Shown one piece after another: positions 1 to 5,341 of a stretch of DNA of 5,341 bases. Positions within the stretch are counted from its first letter, which is position 1; each line of letters starts with the position of its first letter. Under the pieces are notes generated by a model. That model ran no database searches. It worked only from the letters and a program-made list of their open reading frames with translations, and was not told where the DNA came from. A program made the position numbers and the translations under genes. Where the stretch lies: NCBI GenBank assembly GCA_012799495.1, contig JAAZLD010000355.1:1-5341 (forward strand). Direction: 5' to 3'. This stretch comes from Desulfitobacterium sp. (GTDB taxonomy: Bacteria > Bacillota > Desulfitobacteriia > Desulfitobacteriales > Desulfitobacteriaceae).

Positions 1-1186
1 AGTTTATTATAAATTGATAGGGCTTCGTTTCGGCGGTTAAAGTCATGTAGGAGGGTCATGGCATGGTAAGCAGCTTGCTCATTAGTAGGGTCATGGCGCA
101 GGATTTCCTGCCATAGGTCAAGTCCTGTCGCCTTTTCTCCCTCCTTAGTATAGTAAAAGGCAAGGCGAGTCACGGTATCTATGTATTGAAAGTGGAGGGC
201 TTCCCTTTTGGGAAATAGCCATTCATCTTTTTCCAGTCTAAGAGCTGGTCTCCCCGCTCTATTTTAAGCTCACCCAGACAACAGATGTGCAACTTGGGGA
301 TGGAGAGATTAAGGTAAGCAGGGATAAAACTTTCCTGGAGTTTTTCAGGTGGAAGCTCTTCCTTAAGTTGTAGATAGAGGGCCCCCGCTTCTTCCTTTTT
401 TCCTAATTCCAAGCAGAGTGTTCCCATGGCATTTAAGGAGCGGATGATTCCGTCCGTATCATTTTCTTGACCAAAAGCCAGCACAGTTTTACTCAAGATA
501 GTGAGGGCCTTTTCCTTATGTCCTTTTACAGCCAAGGCTTCCCCCAATGTATAAAGGAGGGAACCTTGCAGGGTAGGAGAAGAGGCTAGAAGCAGTTCTT
601 CGGCTTCGAGAGGGTATCCTTTGGCAATCAGGGTCTTAATCAGATTTTGGTAAATTTCCTCATGAGTGGGGAGATCTTCTTGGGCGTTTTTTTTCAAATA
701 GTCATGGAAAAGGGGATGGAATTTCCAGGCCTTTGGAGATGTCAAGGTAAGCCAGGGGGTATCTTCCAAGGCATCCATAAGAAGGTGAATGGCTTTAGGC
801 GTTAGAAGTGGATCAGGTATATGAGGATGGATTTCATGGGGCAAGAGGGAAAGGACAAGTAAATCTAATTTGGAATCGGAAGGAATTTTAGAATCAAGAA
901 GCTCCTTAAAATAGGGAAAAGCCTTTTTCTCAAGAGACTCTTTGTAATTTTCGGGATTGCGGGGAAGAACGGAGAATTCTTTGAGGATGTCTATTATCCA
1001 AGAAAGTGGTGGAAAATAGCCCTCTGTTTTACTATAGATCCACTGGCTTTGTTCAAAGGAAAGAATATGGCCGGTAGCCTTAGCAATTAAAATGCTTATC
1101 TGGCGAGGCTGGAGAGGGAGTGTATAAGAAAGGCCAAGAGTTTTTTTCAGGATGGACTCTATATCTGGAGGTATAGCGGTTTTCAT
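1..1186 (-). pseudogene. Degraded MalT-like/BTAD-family transcriptional regulator, internally deleted and frameshifted, running off the left edge
   Basis: The gene starts at the ATG at 1186 (MKTAIPPDIESIL), six bases after a clear AAAGGAG site. The open frame runs 335 codons to a TAG at 179-181. Residues 20-65 resemble the end of the ATPase region of MalT-like regulators (SFEQSQWIYSKTEG, like the usual EEQ..ELY.RTEGW). FHPLFHDYL at 156-164 is the family's winged-helix motif. Residues 175-290 look like TPR helices. LHICCLGELKIERGDQLLDW (from 299) is the start of an OmpR-like winged helix preceding a BTAD domain. There the frame breaks. The BTAD domain itself (DEWLFPKREAL, then TRLAFYY, then LRHDPTNEQAA) is read in the -1 frame from about 227 to position 1 without a stop. 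The P-loop ATPase and most of the DNA-binding helix bundle are missing, so the product is unlikely to regulate normally. The family assignment is firm. That it is a pseudogene follows from the missing domains. Confidence 0.85.
224..235 (-). other. Probable deletion junction inside the regulator
   Basis: On the minus strand the 12-mer TGGAAAAAGATG is readable in two ways. In the upstream frame it gives W-K-K-M, fitting the LDWKK start of the winged helix. In the -1 frame it gives E-K-D and leads directly into DEWLFPKREAL of the BTAD domain. Family members have roughly 130-170 residues between these two points. The simplest reading is that a short direct repeat stood at both ends of the lost piece and one copy remains. 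The repeat explanation is inference; the frame change is seen directly. Confidence 0.6.
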
Positions 1187-1192
1187 AGTACA

Positions 1193-1199
1193 CTCCTTT
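1193..1199 (-). promoter_or_regulatory. Ribosome binding site fixing the regulator start
   Basis: AAAGGAG on the minus strand lies six bases before the ATG at 1186. It directly abuts the stop codon of the upstream phosphatase fragment (1200-1202). This argues for the 1186 start over an in-frame ATG at 1228, which lies inside the upstream gene and has no such site. Confidence 0.8.
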
Positions 1200-1345
1200 C
1201 TAGGCCTGGTGAGCGAGGCTGGATACAAACTTCAGGAGAAGGATAGTTCGATCGTCATCATATAAATCTGACTCAGGTAATTGGTGAAGGAGATTTTGAA
1301 CTTGCTTCAGGGGAGACTGCTGAGGATTTAAACTGACCAAGGAAC
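1200..1345 (-). pseudogene. C-terminal remnant of a probable PP2C-type serine/threonine phosphatase
   Basis: A minus-strand frame ending at the TAG at 1200-1202 encodes about 48 residues, including LHQLPESDLYDDDRTILLLKF. The DD-R-T segment followed by hydrophobic residues matches the last conserved motif of PP2C phosphatases, whose second Asp binds the catalytic metal. Only this tail is present. To the right, beyond about 1345, the same DNA is the CWB2 surface gene on the other strand, so the catalytic core is gone. The end lies 13 nt before the regulator start, consistent with an operon in which the phosphatase preceded the regulator. The PP2C call rests on one short motif and position. An unrelated protein tail cannot be excluded. 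Confidence 0.45.
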
Positions 1346-1352
1346 TTTCAAA

Positions 1353-3155
1353 ATTGGGGCAGATCGTTATGAAACAGCAGCGAGAATTGCCCGTGAAGGT
1401 TGGAAAGAAGCTTCAGAAATTGCAATTCTTTCGGCCGGGATGGATAAAAACCTAGTTGATGCATTGGCAGCTGCTCCTCTTGCTAAGTTAAAAAACGCCC
1501 CGATTCTTTTAACTCAGGGCGATGTTCTTAATACCTATGCGGAAGGAGAGTTAAAGCGCTTAGGGGTTAAGACTGTTTATGTAACAGCAGGGGAGCAAGT
1601 AATTACTAAAAAAGTCTTAGAGCGTTTAGCAGAATTAAAGATTAAGGTTATTCCTTTAGGAGGAAAGGATCGGTTTGAGACTGCCGTCAATCTTGCTAAA
1701 GAAATGGGAAGCTTTAATAAGATAGTAGTTGCAACGGCTGGGAGCAATGCAGATGCTTTGTCCATATCCTCTATCGCAGCAGCAAAGGGTATGCCCATTC
1801 TCCTGTCTGAAGCTGGCAAGATTCCTACCCAGGTTAAAAATTATATTGATTCTATTGGTAGCAATGTTAACCAGACCTATATCTTAGGGGGAGAAGGGGT
1901 CTCAGCTGATGCTGTCAAGAATGCTGTTCCTAATGGAATAAGGATCGGCGGAAAGGATCGTTTTGAGACAAACTTAGAGATTTTGAAGTTTTTCGCTAAT
2001 GATCTGAAATACAGCAAAGTATATTTGGCTAATGGGGAAGACAAACATTTAGTGGATGCTTTAACAGGTGCTCCTCTAGCTGCCCAAACTTCATCTCCTC
2101 TTTTGCTGACAGGGAAGGCCCTTCCTGGAAACAGCAAGGAATATGCCAAACTTAATCTTGGACCCAATGTTATTGCCTTAGGTGGAGAATCTTCTGTGGC
2201 AAAAGACGTTTTACAAGAGTTACAATCTTCTCTGGTTTATTCTGTGGATGGGATGGATGCTGGCTCTGCAGATCCTGCCAAGGTTGAAAGTCTTGCCAAT
2301 ACTGTGAAGATCACCGGAAAGAACGTTTCTCTAAAAAACGCCAAAACAAACTACAGTGTTTATATTCATGGGGATAATGCCCTTTTAGATAATGTAACTA
2401 TTGGGGGAACATTGTTTATCGATCCTGGCGCACATGGCACAGCTAATATTAACAATGTTAAAGCCGGAAAGATTGTGGTTCTCTCAGGGGCCAAAGAGAG
2501 CATCCATCTAAGGAACACTAAGGCAGGCACTTTGCTGGTATCTAGCTCTAGCGAAGTTCGTGTGGAATCCAGTGGAACAACTAGGATTGGTAATACCGTA
2601 GTGAATTCCTATGTGATTCTCGATGCTGCGGGAGGTACTCTAGGAACGGTAGAAGTGGTGAGTGCTGACGGTCAGGAACCGGTAGTTATTCTTAAAGCAG
2701 CTTTTAATGCAGGTGTAGTTTATGAATCTGCTAAGTGGGTATTTTCCACAAAACTATATGATAACGAGCTTGAAGTAGCAGATTTTGATATCCTCAAGGA
2801 AGCATATCTTAATCATGGGATTTTCCGAGGATATACAGAAATAACCGATGATGAAGTATACAAAGGAGATATGAAGGCCTTTGAAGTATTTGAAGAGTTA
2901 AGTGATGCAGAAAAAGAAATATTAATAGCTTATCTAGATGATACTTTTGATGCCAATGATGGCATAGTCGGCAATGCATACAGAATCAATACTGTTTTTG
3001 AAGAAATGCGGAAGTGGGAACTTGAAAGTGCAATATGGGTGCCTGAAAGTGGATTGTCAAATAGTAACTCCCAGAATAGTCCTTTTGTAATTGAGGATTT
3101 AACACTGAGTATGAATTATAATGAAAACATAAAAGCTCCTTCTGTGGATTTGTAA
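1353..3155 (+). CDS. Cell-surface protein with three CWB2 repeats and a beta-helix-like region, 5'-truncated
   Basis: The frame is open from 1332 to the TAA at 3153-3155. CWB2 homology begins at 1353 (IGADRYETAARIA), upstream of the first ATG (1440), which lies within repeat 1 and lacks a ribosome binding site. Three repeats start near 1353, 1656 (LGGKDRFETAVNL) and 1944 (IGGKDRFETNLEI). Their cores are NLVDALAAAPL, NADALSISSIA and HLVDALTGAPL, each followed by a PILL or PLLL strand. Three tandem CWB2 domains are known to anchor Firmicutes S-layer and surface proteins to wall polymers. About 2301-2669 encodes short repeating strands (VKITGKNVSLKNA, NALLDNVTIGGTLF) typical of a right-handed beta-helix. 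The last 145 or so residues are acidic and unrecognised. With no signal peptide or start, the product would not reach the surface as encoded. The downstream frame is intact, so the truncation may be recent. Confidence 0.85.
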   Translation: MGADRYETAARIAREGWKEASEIAILSAGMDKNLVDALAAAPLAKLKNAPILLTQGDVLNTYAEGELKRLGVKTVYVTAGEQVITKKVLERLAELKIKVIPLGGKDRFETAVNLAKEMGSFNKIVVATAGSNADALSISSIAAAKGMPILLSEAGKIPTQVKNYIDSIGSNVNQTYILGGEGVSADAVKNAVPNGIRIGGKDRFETNLEILKFFANDLKYSKVYLANGEDKHLVDALTGAPLAAQTSSPLLLTGKALPGNSKEYAKLNLGPNVIALGGESSVAKDVLQELQSSLVYSVDGMDAGSADPAKVESLANTVKITGKNVSLKNAKTNYSVYIHGDNALLDNVTIGGTLFIDPGAHGTANINNVKAGKIVVLSGAKESIHLRNTKAGTLLVSSSSEVRVESSGTTRIGNTVVNSYVILDAAGGTLGTVEVVSADGQEPVVILKAAFNAGVVYESAKWVFSTKLYDNELEVADFDILKEAYLNHGIFRGYTEITDDEVYKGDMKAFEVFEELSDAEKEILIAYLDDTFDANDGIVGNAYRINTVFEEMRKWELESAIWVPESGLSNSNSQNSPFVIEDLTLSMNYNENIKAPSVDL

Positions 3156-3187
3156 GCTTAAGCAATTGCTTGCCACAGGAGGAGCTT
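3133..3187. terminator. Probable bidirectional hairpin terminator between convergent genes
   Basis: The arms 3133-3147 (AAGCTCCTTCTGTGG) and 3173-3187 (CCACAGGAGGAGCTT) form a 15-bp stem, with one G-U wobble on the plus strand or one A-C mismatch on the minus strand. The loop is 25 nt. On the minus strand the stem is followed by a T-rich run (TTATGTTTTC), fitting termination of the Xre gene ending at 3189. On the plus strand the following T-run is weak. The left arm lies within the last codons of the surface gene, whose stop codon is in the loop. The loop also holds the palindrome AAGCAATTGCTT (3160-3171). Confidence 0.6.
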
Positions 3188-3188
3188 A

Positions 3189-3572
3189 TTATTTACCCTT
3201 TATGCGAATTACAACATCTATTAACTCATCTAATAACTCGGGAGATACCCCAGCATCTTTGGCTTTTTGAATAGCAGATAGATAGGCTAAGTCTTGCTCT
3301 TTAAAGAAAAAGGGTGGCTTATCACTTTGCTTATATTTAATGGACGATCCGCTACTGGGTGGTTTTAAAGGTTCCTCGGTTAAAAGAGAAGCTATAGGGA
3401 CCTCTAGAGCTTGGGCCAGGCGGTAAAGAGTATCCACACTAGTAGACTGGCGTTTCCCAGATTCCAGCTGGCTAATAAGACTGCGGGCAACCCCGGATTT
3501 TTGGGACAGCTCGGCAGCACTGAGAGCTTTATTTTTGCGAATTTCTCTGAGATTTTTTCCTAGTTCAAGCAT
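3189..3572 (-). CDS. Xre-family helix-turn-helix transcriptional regulator (127 aa)
   Basis: Residues 4-62 form a Cro/CI-type HTH: LGKNLREIRKNKALSAAELS, then SGVARSLISQLESGKRQ, then the DTLYRLAQALEVPIASLL tail helix typical of Xre proteins. A Pro/Ser-rich linker (about 68-78) leads to a short helical C-terminal part (FFFKEQDLAYLSAIQKAKD, then PELLDELIDVVIRIKGK), perhaps for dimerisation. No peptidase or metal-binding domain is visible. The ATG at 3572 follows GAGGGG with a six-base gap. The gene is divergent from the small Xre gene at 3722 and probably represses one or both promoters in the shared control region. This layout is that of a repressor facing a Cro-like gene. The family call is firm; the target is inference. 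Confidence 0.9.
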   Translation of the reverse strand: MLELGKNLREIRKNKALSAAELSQKSGVARSLISQLESGKRQSTSVDTLYRLAQALEVPIASLLTEEPLKPPSSGSSIKYKQSDKPPFFFKEQDLAYLSAIQKAKDAGVSPELLDELIDVVIRIKGK

Positions 3573-3574
3573 CA

Positions 3575-3584
3575 GATACCCCTC
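3575..3584 (-). repeat. Copy of the inverted repeat GAGGGGTATC holding the ribosome binding site of the 3572 gene
   Basis: On the minus strand GAGGGGTATC sits just before the ATG at 3572. An identical ten-mer on the plus strand lies at 3708-3717, before the divergent gene's start. Both copies contain the purine-rich ribosome binding site of their gene, so the pair forms an inverted repeat flanking the control region. Confidence 0.6.
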
Positions 3585-3655
3585 TTTAAGTTTGGCTTAC
3601 ACAAGATTTTGCTGATATGCTTTTTTCCTGCTCTGAAGTAAATTCCCTTTAAATA

Positions 3656-3685
3656 TTTACAATATTAAACATAGTATGCTATAAT
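3656..3685 (+). promoter_or_regulatory. Sigma-A promoter for the small Xre gene
   Basis: TTTACA (3656-3661) and TATAAT (3680-3685) are separated by 18 bp. The TGC just before TATAAT (3677-3679) makes an extended -10. The predicted start of transcription is near 3692, giving a leader of about 30 nt. It is the strongest promoter match in the window. Confidence 0.75.
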
Positions 3686-3704
3686 GTTCGCAATATTACA
3701 CATA
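3660..3704 (+). promoter_or_regulatory. Two tandem operator-like repeats, 31 bp apart
   Basis: CAATATTAAACATA (3660-3673) and CAATATTACACATA (3691-3704) are identical at 13 of 14 positions. The 31-bp distance is close to three helical turns, placing both on the same DNA face. The first copy lies in the spacer of the plus promoter and the second covers its expected transcription start. They are good candidates for binding sites of one of the two flanking Xre regulators. Confidence 0.55.
3664..3693 (-). promoter_or_regulatory. Possible divergent promoter for the 127-aa Xre gene
   Basis: On the minus strand TTGCGA (3688-3693) and TTTAAT (3664-3669) are 18 bp apart. The -35 matches consensus at four of six positions and the -10 at five of six. 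It overlaps the plus-strand promoter face to face, so both polymerases could not bind at once. The match is moderate, and a different start further left is possible. Confidence 0.3.
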
Positions 3705-3707
3705 ATG

Positions 3708-3717
3708 GAGGGGTATC
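3708..3717 (+). repeat. Second copy of GAGGGGTATC, with the ribosome binding site of the 3722 gene
   Basis: GGAGGGG (3707-3713) lies eight bases before the TTG start at 3722. The ten-mer GAGGGGTATC is the exact inverted partner of 3575-3584. Confidence 0.6.
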
Positions 3718-3721
3718 ATAA

Positions 3722-3955
3722 TTGGTAAGGAAGAATAATCTGCGCCACTGGCGCTTGGCAAATGGTATGACTTTAATAGAATTATCCCAGAAAACGGGCA
3801 TTAGCTATAAGTATCTAAATCAAATAGAAAAGGGGTTACGGAAAGGAACACCAAATACCTGGCTCAAAATATCCAAAGTCCTCAAAGTTCCTCCTGAGAA
3901 ATTCTTTAATGATGAAGTTAAGGAAGCTGGGGCTAGGTATTCTGTAATGAGATAG
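3722..3955 (+). CDS. Small Xre/Cro-like DNA-binding protein (77 aa)
   Basis: Almost the whole protein is one HTH domain: NLRHWRLANGMTLIELSQKT, then GISYKYLNQIEKG as the recognition helix and turn, then NTWLKISKVLKVPPEKFFND. It ends soon after (TAG 3953-3955). It resembles phage Cro proteins in size and layout. The start is TTG at 3722, supported by GGAGGGG eight bases upstream; no better start is present. The TTG may hold down expression. It is transcribed from the extended -10 promoter at 3656-3685, divergently from the 127-aa Xre gene. The HD gene begins 126 nt downstream with its own promoter, although read-through is possible because no strong terminator separates them. Target DNA is unknown. 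Confidence 0.88.
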   Translation: MVRKNNLRHWRLANGMTLIELSQKTGISYKYLNQIEKGLRKGTPNTWLKISKVLKVPPEKFFNDEVKEAGARYSVMR

Positions 3956-3997
3956 GTACATGGAAAATGAGTAAAAAATTCTCAATTTAGCAGGAAT

Positions 3998-4027
3998 TTG
4001 TAAAAGTAATATCGAAAACTCTATAAA
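3998..4027 (+). promoter_or_regulatory. Probable promoter of the HD-domain gene
   Basis: TTGTAA (3998-4003) and TATAAA (4022-4027) are 18 bp apart. Each matches the sigma-A consensus at most positions. The expected transcription start is near 4034, giving a leader of about 48 nt. Confidence 0.5.
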
Positions 4028-4039
4028 AACATACGTTCG
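4026..4039 (+). promoter_or_regulatory. Possible LexA (DinR) box
   Basis: AAAACATACGTTCG resembles the Gram-positive SOS box CGAAC-N4-GTTCG. The right half-site is perfect and the left matches three of five bases. It overlaps the end of the -10 and the expected transcription start of the HD gene, where a repressor would block transcription. The imperfect left half keeps confidence low. Confidence 0.35.
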
Positions 4040-4067
4040 TCTATTTGAAAGGACCATAGACGCTATG
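4038..4067 (+). promoter_or_regulatory. Leader with two mutually exclusive hairpins before the HD gene
   Basis: CGTCTAT (4038-4044) pairs with ATAGACG (4056-4062) around an 11-nt loop. Alternatively CATAG (4055-4059) pairs with CTATG (4063-4067) around ACG. The two share bases 4056-4062 in part and cannot coexist. The second ends directly against the ribosome binding site AAAGGAG (4068-4074). Both stems are short, so an effect on translation is only possible. Confidence 0.3.
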
Positions 4068-4081
4068 AAAGGAGTTTAGAT

Positions 4082-5341
4082 ATGGCTTGTCAATTTCGCG
4101 ATCCTATTCATGGAATGATAAACCTTAATGAAGGAGAGTTAGAGATTGTTAACTCAGCTCCTTTTCAAAGGTTGAGATATATCCGACAGCTTGGAACTTC
4201 TTATCTAGTTTATCATGGTGCGGAACATACTAGGTTTGGCCATAGTATAGGGGTTATGCATTTGGTAGGTAAAGCAATGGATATTTTGAAAAAAAAGCAA
4301 CCGGAGCCAATGGATGACTTTGAATATGAGCGTCTAAAACAAATTGTAAAGATTGTTGCCTTAGTACATGACATAGGCCATGCACCATTCTCCCATGTGG
4401 GAGAAGAAAGTGGATTGTTTCCTGAATTAAAGGATTTTGATGGGGAAGTGACATCTGGTCATGAAGTTTATTCGCGGCTAATCGTAAGTGAGTTTCTTAA
4501 GGATATCATTGAGAAAAATGAATGCTTTGCAAAAATGAATATTAAGATCGTGGATGTCCTTTCCTTTATGAAAGGGACAATTACCAACCCCAAATATTTT
4601 TTTGCAAAAGAGCTAATTAGCGGTCAAATTGATATGGATAGAATGGATTATCTCTTGAGAGACTCCTATTATTGTGGGGTAAAATATGGTGAATATGACC
4701 TGCATAGGCTGCTAGATACTCTAACAATTTGTTGTCCACAAGAAGGAATATGGCAACTGGGGATAGAATCTGATGGGGTACAGGCTGTGGAGGAGTTTGT
4801 CTTTTCCCGGTATTGGATGTTTATCCAAGTTTATTTTCACAAAACTCGTCGTATTTTAGATTATTATCTTGTGGAATTTCTCAAAGAAAGTCTTCGTGGT
4901 GGTAAATACCCAGAGGAATTAAGTGAGTACTTAGAACTAACAGACAACCACATTTTGGAGCTTGTTAGAGGTAGATCTGGTAAAAATAAATGGGCCAAAT
5001 CTATACTTCAGAGGAATTGTATGAGTGAGGTTTTTGTTTCAACACCTCATCAATTAGATAAGAAGGACGATAATGATTATCATAAACTTGGTTGGATTGA
5101 TGATCAACTAAGAAAGAAATTTCCTGTAGATGAAGAACCATGGAATTATTATATAGATCAAGCTAAGACTTCTTCGGCAAAATATCAAATAAGTCCTAGT
5201 ACGCTATTATCTGATGAAAGTGAAGAAGATGGGGAAGAGGAAGAGATTCCGCTATATGCTATACCTGTAAAAGACAAACATACAGAGAAGATAGACTCTG
5301 TGCAGAGTTATTCTTTACCTATCAATAGTTTGTCTGATAAG
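4082..5341 (+). CDS. HD-domain phosphohydrolase, dNTP triphosphohydrolase-like (COG1078/YwfO type), incomplete at the right edge
   Basis: The first 420 residues are in the window with no stop. ATG at 4082 follows AAAGGAG by seven bases. The N-terminus FRDPIHGMINLNEGELEIV and FQRLRYIRQLGTSYLVYHG are hallmarks of the COG1078 HD family. The metal site is complete: H54 in RFGHS, H96-D97 in VHDIGHAPFSH, and D186 in IDMDRMDYLLRDS, the last aligning with the catalytic Asp of SAMHD1-type enzymes. The enzyme is probably cytoplasmic and hydrolyses deoxynucleoside triphosphates to the nucleoside and triphosphate, though its substrate cannot be read from sequence. Residues 376-388 are strongly acidic (SDESEEDGEEEE), probably a linker to a C-terminal part beyond the edge. 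Relatives are about 430-480 residues, so little or a modest extension is missing. It may be a housekeeping enzyme or a nucleotide-depleting defence protein. Confidence 0.9.
   Translation, partial: MACQFRDPIHGMINLNEGELEIVNSAPFQRLRYIRQLGTSYLVYHGAEHTRFGHSIGVMHLVGKAMDILKKKQPEPMDDFEYERLKQIVKIVALVHDIGHAPFSHVGEESGLFPELKDFDGEVTSGHEVYSRLIVSEFLKDIIEKNECFAKMNIKIVDVLSFMKGTITNPKYFFAKELISGQIDMDRMDYLLRDSYYCGVKYGEYDLHRLLDTLTICCPQEGIWQLGIESDGVQAVEEFVFSRYWMFIQVYFHKTRRILDYYLVEFLKESLRGGKYPEELSEYLELTDNHILELVRGRSGKNKWAKSILQRNCMSEVFVSTPHQLDKKDDNDYHKLGWIDDQLRKKFPVDEEPWNYYIDQAKTSSAKYQISPSTLLSDESEEDGEEEEIPLYAIPVKDKHTEKIDSVQSYSLPINSLSDK

Noticed and set aside
226..235. Programmed -1 ribosomal frameshift at GAAAAAG joining the regulator to its BTAD domain
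   Set aside because: The heptamer begins with G, not A, so it is not a canonical slippery site. A shift would not restore the missing winged helix and BTAD start.
1186..1228. Upstream ATG (MYPASLTRPRKECT) as the regulator start
   Set aside because: These 14 codons lie in the stop region and tail of the upstream phosphatase fragment and over the ribosome binding site of the real start at 1186.
1440..1442. ATG as the start of the surface protein
   Set aside because: CWB2 repeat homology runs upstream to 1353 in the same frame, no ribosome binding site precedes this ATG, and no signal peptide follows it.
1577..2167. Two minus-strand frames (1577-1819, 1877-2167)
   Set aside because: They are antisense to the well-supported CWB2 repeats and show no recognisable motif or ribosome binding site.
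2937..2973. EF-hand or dockerin-like calcium loop (DDTFDANDGIVG)
   Set aside because: The spacing of acidic residues does not fit a canonical 12-residue loop and there is no second copy.
3976..3999. AAATTC/GAATTT inverted repeat as terminator after the small Xre gene
   Set aside because: The stem is six AT-rich pairs without a T-run, and its right arm overlaps the -35 of the next promoter.
3836..4057. Minus-strand frame of 73 codons
   Set aside because: It overlaps the Xre gene end and the HD promoter region, and its composition is low-complexity hydrophobic with no motif.
4254..4454. Minus-strand frame of 66 codons
   Set aside because: It lies antisense to the HD catalytic motif and mirrors its His-rich codons.

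Overview
The window looks like chromosomal DNA from a low-to-mid-GC Gram-positive anaerobe of the Firmicutes, most like the Desulfitobacterium/Desulfosporosinus group of the Peptococcaceae. That is an inference from three things: AAAGGAG-type ribosome binding sites, a surface protein built from three cell-wall-binding type 2 (CWB2) repeats followed by a beta-helix-like stretch, and a large MalT-like regulator with a bacterial transcriptional activator domain (BTAD).

Left part (1-1345, minus strand) is the wreck of a two-gene operon. The C-terminal tail of a probable PP2C-type phosphatase (1200-1345) is followed after 13 nt by a MalT/BTAD-type regulator (1-1186). The regulator keeps its own start and ribosome binding site. 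It appears to have lost its N-terminal ATPase, and it has lost most of its winged helix and the first part of the BTAD domain. The second loss can be placed at a 12-bp sequence (224-235) where the reading frame changes. The BTAD domain continues out of frame to the left edge.

Centre (about 1345-3155, plus strand) is a cell-surface protein with three CWB2 repeats, a beta-helix-like region and an unrecognised acidic C-terminus. Its start codon and signal peptide are missing. The phosphatase fragment and the surface-protein fragment meet head to head at about 1335-1353, so one deletion could have removed both 5' ends and the divergent promoters between them. The surface gene ends in a hairpin shared with the convergent gene on the other side.

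Right part (3173-5341) is intact and more AT-rich. Two divergent Xre/Cro-like regulators (3189-3572 minus, 3722-3955 plus) share a 149-nt control region. This holds a strong sigma-A promoter with an extended -10 and two 14-bp near-identical repeats exactly 31 bp apart, probably operators. It resembles a phage or mobile-element repressor switch. Downstream is an HD-domain phosphohydrolase of the dNTP triphosphohydrolase-like family (4082 to the right edge, incomplete). It has its own promoter, a LexA-like box near that promoter, and a structured leader in front of its ribosome binding site. A regulated nucleotide-metabolism or defence module is one possible reading, but the sequence alone does not prove it.

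No rRNA, tRNA, CRISPR array, insertion sequence or attachment site was seen.
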